From Elysia marginata (Eukaryota > Mollusca > Gastropoda > Plakobranchidae), in the NCBI GenBank assembly GCA_019649035.1, contig BMAT01007340.1, positions 440,663-473,810 of the forward strand: a DNA stretch of 33,148 nt, written 5' to 3'. Of this stretch, positions 1 through 11,195 are shown piece by piece; the stretch's first letter is position 1, and each line of letters opens with the position of its first letter. Below the pieces are notes generated by a model. That model was not told the origin of the DNA and searched no databases. It was given only the letters and a program-made list of their open reading frames with translations. The translations under genes were made by a program, and so were the position numbers.

Positions 1-1200
1 AGAGAGGGGGGGGTAAGGAAGGCCACCAGAGTTTTAGTTCGGTAGTCTCTGTTTGGCGCATATGTTGGGCCAGTTTAGAGAGTAGACTTTGCTATTTGAA
101 ATGGTATTTGTTTGTCCTATATATCGCTTTTTTATGTTTCAAAATATTTCCAATTGTAAAGAAGTAAAATGCAAGATGCATTTTGCCATGAAATACCGCC
201 ATGGTAGAGTTCAAGAACGAACCACTTCGATCATAGTGTCCCGTACGCTGAAAGGTTAATTTTATAAAAACAACTATTTATTGTGTTAAACTTGGTGAAT
301 AGCTCACATGATAACATTTAAGACAAACAAGCCTTGAATTTATTCATAGACTGATGAATAATACACCAAACATAAAAAAAAACAACTGCTACTACAATAT
401 GATGCTATTGAAATGCTGCATCAGTTATAGCAGTGAGGTTATTATCGGAGAATAATATACCACTATCACTGATGTTTTTTTATGTCAAAAGACTCTTTTA
501 CTGAAAAATGATAAGGTGAAGGGTGTGGACATAGATAATAACGATCTGGCACTTTTCTCTTTGGGGGTACCACATATTCATTGAACAATAAAAGTGTCAC
601 TGTATTTTGAATTGACCGGGTAAGGTTCTTGCATGCGAAACATGGAACCAGATCTTGCCTCCCTGAACAACCTGCTCACAACTTACTGTCTCATTGATTT
701 GATGTTGCACCTATTAAATATGTAAAGATTTCCTCCCATAGGCGCTAGCACGAACGAACCCGAACAGGCTGTTAGTAATTTTATAGTCTTTCTCGATAGA
801 TATCATTTTCCTTCTCCTATTAATTGTTACCTCATAACATCAAGAAATTTTAATACTAAGTTCATATATCTGAATTATAGCCTAACTTAAGCATTTAATA
901 GGTTCAGAGCCCTGGCGTAAATATATAAAACGTTATTCAAGTATTTTACAATAGCTATATCAGTAACAAATAATCTAACATCTTAGAACAGTATATTTTT
1001 TCATTGATATCGAATATTTGCGTTTAGAATGTAATCTATAAAATCAGCTCCACTTTTATTACAGCCCATGCATTGCTAAACTTTTTGAATGTTACGTAAT
1101 TTAAGTTTACGAACGAAGCCTCCCGTAAAGAAAGCATTTGTAAAATAATGCAAACCAGACAAAAAAATGCTTCACAACTAAGAAATTAGAAAAAAAATCT
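1..1200. other. AT-rich intergenic or intronic DNA, no gene seen
   Basis: I see no coding region, RNA gene or recognisable repeat here beyond short A and T runs. Stops are frequent in all frames. The first bases are a short G-rich run, possibly the edge of a purine tract cut by the window boundary. Confidence 0.6.
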
Positions 1201-1210
1201 GTGCCATCGT

Positions 1211-1228
1211 GGGGGGTGGGGGTGGGGG
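1211..1228 (+). repeat. G-run (G6 T G5 T G5)
   Basis: Three long G runs are separated by single T residues. This could form a two-tetrad or imperfect G-quadruplex, but there are only three runs of three or more G, so a standard three-tetrad fold is not supported. It lies just upstream of a C-rich and CT-repeat stretch. Confidence 0.6.
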
Positions 1229-1370
1229 TCGATTTGAGTTTAGCGCCAGCGTTTCGAAACTTTAAACTGTCATCGAAGTATGGAATGTTTCTACATTTGC
1301 CTTTATCTCCCCTCTGTTGTCCTCTTTGTTTATCCCTTTATGCATTTATCGTCCTCCCCACCCCACCCCC

Positions 1371-1396
1371 CTCTCTCTCTTTCTCTCTCTCTCTCA
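1371..1396. repeat. (CT)n microsatellite
   Basis: An almost pure CT dinucleotide run directly follows a C-rich stretch. The short ORFs overlapping it are low-complexity translations. Confidence 0.9.
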
Positions 1397-1937
1397 GTCT
1401 GTGTACATAAATCGTGTTCTCTTTAAACAAAAGAACTGGTCGATTTTTACCAGTCGTTTAAAAAAACAATATAAAAAAACGTGCCTATGGCAGCTTCGTT
1501 AACAAGATCTCTGGTGTACAATGAACCAATTAAAACCAGGATTCAAAATACCAACGATAACGTCACCACTTTTTACTGGAGATATCTGGAAGTTAATATA
1601 AGATGTCGTAGATCAGAGCCGGCGATAAATGGTAGGAAATGGAGGCAAGTCGTCTCGTGCCACTTCGAGAAACTTTGTGTGTCAAGTTCCGATCACCTAA
1701 GATGGCCAATGGTTAAAAACACATTTTCATGCCCCACCGGTTACACAAGGAGTCATAGCTCAAGGAAAAGTGGTTGATTTTAACCATTATGTAATGGTAA
1801 TGGACGGAAGATAATTCAAAGAGAGAACAAGGGAATCACGAAAATTAGGAAGAGATGAAGAGAGATAGCAATTTAGAAGATGAGAGAAGTGAAGAGAATG
1901 TAAAAAAAATAGATCAAGATGGAGACAGAAGTACAGA
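1397..1937. other. Unique sequence, no gene supported
   Basis: A 98-codon open frame (1481-1777, plus) passes through here, but its product has no motif I recognise and the frame shows no flanking splice sites with coding-like composition. I treat it as chance. Confidence 0.5.
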
Positions 1938-2011
1938 CATAGATAGTAAGATAGATAGATAGATAGAGAGAGATAGAGAGAGAGAGAGAGAGTGAGGGAG
2001 AGACAGACAGG
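1938..2011. repeat. (GATA)n/(GA)n compound microsatellite
   Basis: GATA tetranucleotide units grade into GA dinucleotide units on the plus strand. The opposite strand reads as a leucine/serine-rich ORF with no biological support. Confidence 0.9.
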
Positions 2012-2120
2012 GTGAGTTAGACAAACATACACACATGTACACATACAGGTAGACACACACAGCATAATTGAGAAAGACAGAATAAAAGCGAACGAAAATT
2101 GATTAAGAGAGAAAAGAGGG

Positions 2121-2128
2121 AGATAGAT

Positions 2129-2161
<33 letters not shown>

Positions 2162-2180
2162 GGGAGAGAAAGGGAGAGGA
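2121..2180. repeat. (GA)n microsatellite
   Basis: A GA dinucleotide run with occasional GG interruptions follows a short GATA stretch. It is a purine tract on the plus strand. Confidence 0.9.
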
Positions 2181-4270
2181 AGTAGGAGGAGAACAATTAT
2201 AGTGGAGACAATAGAAAATAGTATTTTAACCGGTGAGTACTATAGTACAAAAAGAAAAAGAAGTTTTCAATTTTTTTCTTGAGAAACAGACAGATATTTT
2301 ATCACAATCAGCATCATATGTTTCGATCTTTTACATAACCTGGGGCTTTCCATAACCCTCCATAAAGATGGAAAAATCGGTCAATCACTGGACACTGGTC
2401 AGTTCAGTTGCTCTTAAGGACAGTCCCCTGATGGCAGACTAGATAGGAGGCTGGTCAATTTGCTGCCCGATGAATGTACATGTAGGTAGTATTGCCTTCT
2501 TATTTTCAGAAATACCTCGGAGACTTACCTAGAGAATCACTCAGTACTACCATGGGCAACTGTTTTCATAAAGTATTGTTTAGGTCATTGGCAAAAAAAA
2601 AAAGCACTGAAAAAAGCAGATCTCACTATCTCGGTAAAAAGTATTGATGAAATAAACAAACAATTGTACTCAGTGCTATGTAAAATACTGATGCTTTAAT
2701 TTTTTGACCGGGAGATGTTTTGGTTGGCTGGTTTATCGATTGGTTTTATAAGGTGATGTCTTGCAAACTCATTTAATTGTCGACTGACTTGATTGTTTGT
2801 TATTCTAAGAGGATTGATTTTTCCCTTTACTGTAAAGTTTTTCTCGTTAAATAAATTTACTTAACTAAAGGGAATGGTTCATGTGTTGCTTGAATTTCTG
2901 ACTGATTTTAATTAGTTGTTTAATCGATTAATGGTTTGATTAGCTTTCAAACTTAGTTATCGCTAGCTTGGCATGGCTAACAGGAATGGGCCCAAGAGGG
3001 TTGTTTTTCTGAAGCAGGTTTATCCTTTATACTTGTGTGTTTTGAGGTTTATGATTTGCTTCATTCTCTATAACAGTCTGGAGAGCAAAATTAAAAGGGT
3101 GTCTGGGGCGACTTTTAAACATTACACTTTTGTTTTGAAAGCTTAACTTCTGTTATTGTTCATTGATTTTCTTTCACTTTCTTTTGACGCAATTTTTCGA
3201 GACGAAGGACGTCTGAATTTATTTCAGAAAAAACAAACCCGAGACATATTGGACGAAACATAGTTAATGTAGTATCTTTGTAAGATGAGACATCAAGTCT
3301 TTGTAAGATTGAAAATTGCCTGTGAATAGTTTGACTATTTGCCACCAACTGAGAAGTTTTCGGTTTTTCGAATGTTGTTATAACATTTAGTCTTATCAAC
3401 CTATAACTTCTGCATTTTACTTAACCAATGTACCTGATTGATCAACTTTTTGCTAGCCTAAAGTTAAGCAGTGAAAACTGCATGGGTTTAACACAATATT
3501 TTTATAGCACGAACTTTTTAAAGTATCTTTCAGGGGAAAAAGTATCATATACGCTTTAAAAGGGTATTATTTGCTTTACTGAAATATTTCCCACCCAACT
3601 GGTCATCACAAGGGTAACGCATAAATTCGCAGACATGCACAGTGAAGCTTTATCAACCACCATCCATCACTTCCGCCAGTTCTAGCCACGCAGGCAGATA
3701 TCTGTGACATAGGCACCCCAATAAACGACCATTTGAGAATATACTGTGTGAGAAATTATGATATAATATGACTAAAGCTGACAGACGGTCATATTGGTGC
3801 AACTTACACTTGGTCAGGTATTTCGCAACGGCATTCTCTGGTAGCGCTGACTGCTTTTGAAATAAATTTTTGTCTATTTTTATACGTGGGTCCTGTGAAA
3901 AAAAAAGGATAGGGTGTCCTAAATAGCATTTGTCTTACTTTAATAATGCGGACTGGCCAAGTCGTTGTTTTTATTGCTCTCCTTGCATTTCTCTGTCAAT
4001 CTGCAACCATGTTGTCTTGGTTAGATAACAGTGTAATAACCTTTTCTTTCTATCCTTCTGTTTGTCTATAAGTTTATCTTGCTTCCTCTTAGTCCGTCAG
4101 TCTTTTGTTCGCGTCATCTCCTTTGCACCTCTTAAAAAATTATTATATCTCGCAGCCAATTCAAAACTCCTTGATGTGGTAATTCCCACAAAAATGTTTT
4201 GATTTAGCATATTTCTGAGATTTCAAAAGCTGGAATGAATCTTAATGATCATAAAAAATTTGCAAGGTTT
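2181..4270. other. Unique AT-rich DNA, no gene seen
   Basis: No open frame with coding character, tRNA-like boxes or tandem structure was found. A 79-codon minus-strand frame at 3160-3399 has no recognisable motif and is treated as chance. Confidence 0.5.
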
Positions 4271-4274
4271 TGAG

Positions 4275-4340
4275 TTTCTCTGTCTCTCTCTCCCCATGTC
4301 GCTTTCTCTTTTCTCTGCCCTCTCTTGCTCTCTGCCCACC
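4275..4340. repeat. Pyrimidine-rich CT tract
   Basis: Imperfect TCTC repeats with TG, CC and AT interruptions. This is one of many pyrimidine tracts in the window. Confidence 0.7.
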
Positions 4341-4423
4341 TCTAACTATTTTTACTTGATCGTTTTATCAATCAATCGAATGAGCTGTCCTTGATTTCCT
4401 CGAAACCTTGACCTTTCCCCAAG

Positions 4424-4443
4424 CACACACACACACACACACC
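4424..4443. repeat. (CA)n microsatellite
   Basis: About ten uninterrupted CA units. This is the only clear CA array in a window otherwise dominated by GA, GATA, AAT and CAN repeats. Confidence 0.9.
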
Positions 4444-5137
4444 CACCAGTTAGAACTATCCATGTCCATGCTAACCATATTTTATTATCTCCATTAACAT
4501 CGTACAAGGTCATACTTCATCCAGAAAAGCGGGGGATCTTTTTATTTGCAGCCCCCTCTCTCTATCTCTGTCGATATCTTTCCATCTCTCTCCCTCTCTC
4601 AGTATGTTTGATTTCATCACAGATTTTATATTCCCATCGTTTATGTGTCAATGTCTGTTTATGACTACATTTTCACTTTCTAGTTCTCTCTTGTTATAAT
4701 ATCTCCCATAATTATATATCGTTAATTATCTTTTTTTCTATGTTTCTTCGGCTTTATTATTATTCAAAAGAAGAAGATTTTAAATCTTGAGGTATTTCTA
4801 ATCCACAAATCGGCTACATTCTCTACAGCTTTGTTTTTCTATGTTCCTGTTATAAAATAATCTTATTTGTGCTCGCTCAGTGTGAGCTAAAACGAAGAGC
4901 AAACATACAGACCAAAGCAAGGCTTTAACGTTGCTAAGTCTATAGATATAAATGTAATTTCTATGCAGATTAAAATGTTTCTCTTTTTGACAGTGTCCTT
5001 GTGGTAACCTGAAGACTAGTTGACTACGAGCTTGAAACAACTAAGAGTTCTAGCTTGAAGTATCTGAATATTCCAGAAGATTGTGAAATAAAGATCAACT
5101 GTACTCCATACGACGCCATATTTGCTCTGTGATTTTA
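4444..5137. other. Unique AT-rich DNA, no gene supported
   Basis: A short CT-rich stretch lies near 4555-4600. An 80-codon minus-strand frame (4798-5040) is slightly less biased in composition than the microsatellite ORFs, but it has no recognisable domain, so I do not call it a gene. Confidence 0.4.
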
Positions 5138-5166
5138 TAATGATAATAATAATAATAATAATGATT
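5138..5166. repeat. (AAT)n microsatellite, short array
   Basis: AAT/GATAAT units in an AT-rich context, with a second small ATA array near 5240-5256. It sits about 460 bp upstream of the larger AAT array. Confidence 0.85.
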
Positions 5167-5626
5167 ATAATAACAATAATGATATTAAGAAAAAGAGTAA
5201 TATAAAATATGATAAAAATAACAGCAACAATCTACAATTAATAATAATAATAATGATTGTTATATTGTTAACAAAACTTGAAATCAGAAATGCAAGATAA
5301 CTTTACTTGGTTGTTATTTGGGAGATGACTCATTCACAAAAGCTTTGGGATCGAATGGCATTTCCAATGGTTAATAACGTGGTGGCCAATACTTTACATA
5401 AGCATATAAAAACATTCGCTCCGACTCAGTCATTCTTAACATATGCAATAGACAACTAACAGGATATGAAAATATAGCCAAATATATAGAAAGCTGAAAA
5501 TGACATATTATGAGCATAACATGGTATTAATCAAATATCATGATCACACAAGCAAGGGAAATAACTATACACTATGTGTTTCACCGAGTTCGCAAAAGGC
5601 AAAGAACTCGGTCGTATTTCCCATAC

Positions 5627-5685
<59 letters not shown>

Positions 5686-5722
5686 TATGATAATAATAAT
5701 AATAATAATAATATTAATAATA
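5627..5722. repeat. (AAT)n microsatellite, long array
   Basis: About 19 uninterrupted AAT units to near 5684, then interrupted units to about 5722. In one frame this reads as polyasparagine and in another as polyisoleucine. Both are translations of the repeat and not proteins. Confidence 0.95.
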
Positions 5723-5863
5723 AAAATAGTGGTTGTGATAATGCTCATTTTTAAAAACCTTCTTTCCCCTTATTAAAACCCAACGCGGAAGTTTCACAAT
5801 TCTAGCGTCACTTTAAAAAATTTTTTCATATTGAATTGAAAAAATAATTACAGCAAAAAGAGC

Positions 5864-5978
5864 ATTTGGGAATGCGATTTGAGCGCAGAATTATCGTTCT
5901 TGCCCACAAAAACAATTGGTTTTAAAAAAAATTTTTTCAAAAGGAACGATAATTTGCGCTCGAATCGCATTCCAAATA
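5864..5978. repeat. Inverted repeat with ~37-bp arms
   Basis: The left arm (5864-5901) and right arm (5941-5978) are reverse complements apart from two one-base indels and about two mismatches. Both arms carry the cores GGAATGCGATT and TTATCGTTC. The spacer is about 39 bp and AT-rich, with an A8T6 run. A transcript would fold into a long hairpin. It could be a small foldback element or miniature transposon relic. No transposase or clear target duplication was found. Confidence 0.8.
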
Positions 5979-8270
5979 TCTACTCAAGTAGTTCTACTGG
6001 AAAGTCATAAAAGTCTAACAATACCACAAAAACTTAATAAGCGATGAGTGGTTTTGCTGGCGAAAAACTATACATCGCTAAATAGCTTTTGGAAGGCCTT
6101 AACGGTAGTGAGAGAGTGTTGGAATGTCTCAATTGAGTTCTGAATTTTTTTTGCTATTGAAAAGGTGATCAGAGCGACCTTATTTCCAGACAATGGCAAA
6201 AAAAACAAAACAAAATATACAGGTCTCCCATGACAGAGGACCAAATGATCTTATAAACCAGACGTCAAAAGATTCGGTTGTTCTCTACGATTTCGTGGAT
6301 GTGTTATGAAATACTTAGGTTAGTTTTAGTTTACATCAGAAAAATATAAGGATAAATGAGACGGAAGATGGAAAATGTTTTTTTCAAGAGCATGCCATTT
6401 AAAAAGTCTTTTTTCTTGTTTTTCTTTTTTTATTTAAAATCAACGAAAGTTTGAAAAGTTTTCCACAAAATTTTATGAAACATTTTACGTTTGTAAGCTT
6501 GATATTTATTGTTTGCTTCAAAACAGCGACGCCTTTGCAGGTGAAAATTGCGACATCCGATTGGTTCATCCTGGACGTGAGACATTTGAACTCAGGGTAA
6601 TAAATGTATTAAACATTCTCAAGTCAAGAATAAAAGCTCCAGGTTTATTTTATGCCATTACTTTTTTTTCTTTTTTTAATGGTTTGTATTTATGTTCCAG
6701 CAAGGGATATTTCCCATGGATTTCGTTGGCTAATCACTGAAGTGTCAACCTTATAATTATACATTGACCCTGCGAGTTAGCTCAGCGAGTCGCTCAGTTT
6801 ATAACCAAAGTGTAAGCTTTTTTTACACAACAAGAGTAAGGTCAATCACGGAAAAAATTGTTATAGCCTTTTCCAGACAATCCATGCATGCAATTTTCCC
6901 GTGAGTTATAGTTTTTAACGATTTTACAATTGTCTTTAGCCGTTTCTATTTTTTTGTTGTTGAGAATGCTAAAACTTTGCCCTTTTATTTTCTTCCACAT
7001 AAAAATTCGCGGCTGTCATGTGCACATCTACTATAAAGAAAACAAATTTTTCATTGATCAGTTCGTGCGTCTTTTACTAAACACTGAGAAGTCAAGATGA
7101 CCCACAGCCTAAAGTACACACAGCAGCAATGTAAAGTTTGTATTGAAATGTTAAGTACTGCTGCTGCTTTGGTCTTGAATGCTTGGCAAAATCATTTAAA
7201 CAAAAGCCGCAGAACAAAAAAATATTAGCTCAAGAATGTTAGACACTTCAGCAACACATACCTGTCCTTAACACACCCCACACACGTTGGCTTTACCAAC
7301 ATTTCCCCAAAGACAAACAGCGTACATAAATTCTCCAACAGTTGTATGCTCAATACCAATCAAACGATTTTTGAAGCACAAGAAAACGTTACAAAAGTAC
7401 AGGAATGGAAACGCACCTACAGAAACAACGCGCAGCTCCAGACAAAAAGAAAACTGCCCACTAAAAGGGCAATGCTTCGCAAAGTGCATAGTTTAAAAAG
7501 CCACTGTAAGGCACACAATAACGAAAGAACAAGAACCATATGTATGACTTATAGAACAAAAATTCAAGACAAAATAAATATAAGATATACAAGTTATCCT
7601 TCGAAATCGAACATAGAAAGACAGCTACCACGCTTAGCGAACACATTTGGGTCCTAAAAGACAAAAAAGATCGCAAGATGGAATGGAAGATAAACGACCT
7701 AAGCCATTATTTATAAACCATGGAAAAAGACTTGTTCATTGTGTCTTAAAGAGAAATTTGCTGCACTGAGAAAACGAAATTCGTCGAGCCTGCGAAAGAG
7801 AATTGTTTCTCATTGTATGCATAATCTAAAGCTTCGGTTGTGAGCACAACGCAATCAGCCATAATTATAGAAAAGGCAACAGCCTGAAGTTTTTGAGTAA
7901 TGACAGCGCCCAAAAGTTAGGATAAAAATAACAATTCATCTATTTATCTCCCTTGCTGTCTATGTACCAGCTTTGACGATTATCTATCTACTAAGCTAGT
8001 TACCTGACAGCTTGTGTGAAGAGTGCTTCCGAAAAAAAGAAGTAGTATTTGGCCAAAATTGTAAGCAGATTTAGAGTACCAGATCTTTACTGAGCTATTT
8101 TTCTGACTTCCTTCTCCTTCTAACAGCACTAACTCCTCCCTTTGTAAAAGAATTGTTTTAATATTCACCGATTTGCGTGGTTTTTCCGTTGCATTGTACA
8201 ATAATAAATAGTTAGAAACATGCAGGCGTTAATTCGTACTAGCATGGATAATCTGTTCTTTACATTCTGG
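5979..8270. other. Unique DNA, no gene supported
   Basis: AT-rich sequence. A 103-codon plus-strand frame at 7346-7657 is rich in Lys, Asn, Arg and Thr and shows no domain. An A-box-like string near 6775 has no matching B box. I see no exon, RNA gene or tandem array. Confidence 0.45.
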
Positions 8271-8540
8271 AGATAAATCCTATTTCTTTTTCCTTGCCTA
8301 TCTCTTTATCGCTCTCCCTTCTCTCTCTCTTTCTATCTCTCTCTGTCCCCTCTGTCTCTATGTCTATCTCAATGTAAATGTCACTTCAATTTGTTCTGTT
8401 TTAAATTTTGCGAAACTATCAATCTCTCACTCCTACCTCATTTTCTCTCCCCCTTTCTCTCTTTCGATTAAACTCTGCTTTTGTGTGCCTGGGCGTCATT
8501 CACTCTTGTACATGGTTTATTCTCTCTCTGTCTCTCTGTC

Positions 8541-8574
<34 letters not shown>

Positions 8575-8896
8575 GGTATGTACTTTTTCATTCTGTTCTC
8601 TTTTAAATTTTACGGAAGAAGAACTTTTTCTCTCTCTCACCCTCTCTATCACTCGGTAGGTATCACTTCATTTTGTTCTCTTTTAAATTTTGCGAGGTAG
8701 TAACACTCTCCCTCTTCTTCTCTCTTTTTCTCTCACCCTTTCTCTGTTTCAACCTACTATGCCTCTATGTGCGTGGTTGTCATTCACTCTGCATAAATTT
8801 TGTCCTCTCTCAATCTCTCTCTCTCTCTCTTTCTCTTTCTCTTCCTTTCTCTAGGTAGGTATCGCTTCATTTTGTTCTCTTTTAAATTTTACGAAG

Positions 8897-8937
<41 letters not shown>

Positions 8938-8940
8938 CTT
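8270..8940. repeat. CT-rich block with ~280-bp tandem duplication
   Basis: Inside this pyrimidine tract, non-repetitive landmarks recur about 280 bp apart. The TTAAATTTT landmark starts at 8401 and again at 8683 (282 bp), and at 8603 and 8882 (279 bp). GTCATTCACTCT starts at 8495 and 8779 (284 bp). The block therefore appears to be two diverged copies of a ~280-bp unit, each with two copies of a TTTTGTTCTC-TTTTAAATTTT subunit and variable (CT)n runs. ORFs read from it are serine/leucine-rich artefacts. Confidence 0.8.
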
Positions 8941-9430
8941 CCTTAACTCCGCTCTATCGTTCTATTGATGTTCACAATGTTATTAAAATGTAGAGTCACC
9001 TCCACCTTCCCTCACTGTTATTTTTCTTCTTTGAACGCTCGATATTTACACTAATTCCTCCAGCTCCCACCGTCAGTCCATCATCGATCTTTTGTACAAT
9101 CTTTTCAGTCTTCAAGAGCTTAGCACTTAGCTGGTCACGCTAAGAAAATCCAGTGAACTTTAAATGTTAAGTCTTTTACTCTGGTCTGTGGATCTGGACG
9201 ACAAAACCTGAGGACAACTTCTTTACTATTCACGTATTATACTTCGTCTTTTTCTTGTATTCGCAGCGTCTATCGGTACGTCACCGTGCGCTACTAAGTT
9301 CAAGTTGAACTTTACAGAGATTTCCTGATGATGGTGCGAAAGTCTTAAGAGAGTTACGAAGAAGATCTGCAGTTTTGTTCTGTAGTCTTGTCTGGAGAAT
9401 TTGTTGAGAAGTATACAGAAAGAAATCCAG
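8941..9430. other. Unique DNA between CT and GA tracts
   Basis: No gene is supported. The sequence has more balanced composition near 9240-9330, and a minus-strand open frame runs through it into the adjacent GA tract. That frame is mostly a translation of the repeat. Confidence 0.4.
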
Positions 9431-9475
9431 ATTTTGAGAAAAGAGAGAGGGGAGAGAGAGAGGGGGTATAAAGAA

Positions 9476-9527
<52 letters not shown>

Positions 9528-9546
9528 GGGAGAAAGAAAAAGAAAA
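9430..9546. repeat. (GA)n purine tract
   Basis: GA and GGGA units with GATA and GACA interruptions form the left flank of dispersed repeat copy A. Confidence 0.85.
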
Positions 9547-9658
9547 AGACAGAGCAAAATAAAAATAAGACAAGAGGAGAAAGACGAAGAAAGCTCGTAA
9601 AAACAAAATACTTCCCGAGAGCAACTCTTTGTGTTTATTCGTGTGTTTCTGAAAAATC

Positions 9659-9664
<6 letters not shown>
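9547..9664. repeat. Dispersed repeat, copy A
   Basis: This ~118-bp segment matches 12344-12453 in the same orientation. Shared blocks include GACAGAGCAAAATAAAA, AACAAAATACTTCC and CTTTGTGTTTAT followed by CGTGTGTTTCTGAA. Both copies start at the edge of a GA microsatellite and run into GA sequence at the right end. Read on the minus strand, both stay open and give similar peptides (shared KHKEL and GSILF), though purine tracts lack stops and this may be trivial. It could be a SINE- or MITE-like fragment with GA tails, or an old duplication. Confidence 0.75.
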
Positions 9665-9711
<47 letters not shown>

Positions 9712-9715
9712 AAAG
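9662..9715. repeat. (GA)n microsatellite
   Basis: About 20 GA units ending in GGGAGAGAG. It abuts dispersed repeat copy A. Confidence 0.9.
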
Positions 9716-10424
9716 AGGTAGTGGGGATAGAGGTAGCAAATGGTAAAAGCATGCAGATATATACAGATAGGCTGACCTACAAAGTTCAAAACATGACGAT
9801 AAAGATGAGAAAAGTAGATGAATAACTAGGTAAGAAGGTGTGGAAGCTAAAAAACCAAATGGAATGATGGATATAGAAATATATAGCTGGTTTAATAAAT
9901 AGCCTACATGATAATAATCAGACCTAATTATAGATATGAAACGGGTTTGAGAATCAAGTCCTTGGATAGAGAAAGTGTGTGAGATATGTAAAAAGGGATG
10001 CGAAAGAACAACATATTTGAGTTTTCTTTTTTTCCACGAGCTAGATTAAGTTTTTCGATTTTGCCCAGGGCCACCATTGTAAGACCAATTCTCAACTGTG
10101 TCATGAAAAAGATTAGGAAAACAAACCACAAAAAAATGCAACATCGATTAGCCTCATGGTATATAAGTTCACTGAATCCAACTCAACCAATCACCTTTAT
10201 GTAATGAATCAAGAGATCCTGACTACTAATTTTAGTAATCAAATTAAAAAGAAAATAAAGCTCGCTCTACGAACAGGCTTCTAAACCACTTAACATTGTT
10301 GGGCAGTAATGGGTAAGAGGGTGGTGAGTTTGTTTTGATTAACTCATTTACATGGTTGAATATTCATATTTTTAGTTGCTTTGTTTTTAATCGGGATTTT
10401 TCTCATACTTAGTTTAGCCCAAGA
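9716..10424. other. Unique AT-rich DNA, no gene seen
   Basis: Short frames on both strands overlap each other and show no domain features. Confidence 0.5.
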
Positions 10425-10560
10425 GACTCACATCTCAAAGTTCGAGTCCCAAGCTTGCTGAGAAGAGTTCGAATCCTCCGTGTTATATAGGCGGGCTTTC
10501 CACCCTGACAACCATAGCCACGGATACTCCAACAGATTGAGTTCGGAAAATTTTATTATA
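10425..10560 (+). mobile_element. Possible degraded tRNA-derived SINE fragment
   Basis: Two strings resembling the RNA polymerase III B box (GTTCGANTCC) occur 27 bp apart, at 10439-10450 and 10466-10476. An A-box-like TAGCCCAAGAGA lies upstream near 10415, closer than in an intact tRNA. The following 80 bp has higher GC than its surroundings. This fits an old, internally rearranged tRNA-derived element. No target duplication or tail was identified, so chance remains possible. Confidence 0.35.
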
Positions 10561-11035
10561 AGACAAGTTCTTATGTTTTTAGTTTTGTTTTGTTTTCCTT
10601 CATTCTCTCGTTTATTACCCGAGGCAGAACCGAAAATCAAATAACTCTTAGTAGAATTTGTCATAAATTGTGCGCAGTGAAACGCTTTTGTGGGTTTTTT
10701 TTTCTCGTTTTTTTTTCTATTATTCTTTCCATTTTTCCTAAATCAAACGTTTTTTCGCTATATGCGTCCAAATATCAATATATCCTTAAAACTAGGATTC
10801 TTTTTAGAACGAATCGAATTTTTATGGACTTACAGCTTAAGTGCATTTGTTGACTGGATATTTGAGTGTTAATTCTATCAAACATGACAATTTGTTGCAT
10901 CGATTACTACCATTGTATGAGACTGTCTGCGTCCAGCCATATTCTGTTCTTAAACTTATTTTTAGAAGTGTCTTTGAGAAAATTCTGTTAAGTGTTCATA
11001 TGCTATTTTCGAAACAGTCCTAGATTGCTGCTGAC
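10561..11035. other. Unique AT-rich DNA, no gene seen
   Basis: T-rich runs and short open frames without recognisable features. Confidence 0.45.
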
Positions 11036-11195
11036 ACAGCAAATGTTCTTTGCTGCTATTTACACGATCAATATTCCATTTTTATTGATAGAATACATGT
11101 TTTGTGTTGATATTGGCACGATAGATATTCTATGTTGTTATTGATTCGATAAATGCTCTGTTGTAGGTTCTGTGTTGCCATTGATAGGATACATC
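11036..11195. repeat. Degenerate short tandem repeats
   Basis: A motif like TTGATANGATANATNTTC recurs about five times between GTGTTG/GTTGTT blocks, with spacings of roughly 22-36 bp. It looks like an eroded minisatellite. Copies are too diverged to set a unit length by eye. Confidence 0.55.

Noticed and set aside
5500-5754. Polyasparagine protein
   Set aside because: It is the AAT microsatellite read in one frame. The other frames give polyisoleucine.
6765-6800. tRNA A-box-like string (GTTAGCTCAGCGAG)
   Set aside because: No B box or cloverleaf follows within 80 bp.
7346-7657. 103-codon plus-strand frame
   Set aside because: Lys/Asn/Thr/Arg-rich with no motif. Antisense frames overlap it equally well, so coding status is not supported.
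9226-9789. 187-codon minus-strand open frame
   Set aside because: Most of it translates GA microsatellites as Leu/Ser repeats. Purine tracts are naturally free of stops on the other strand.
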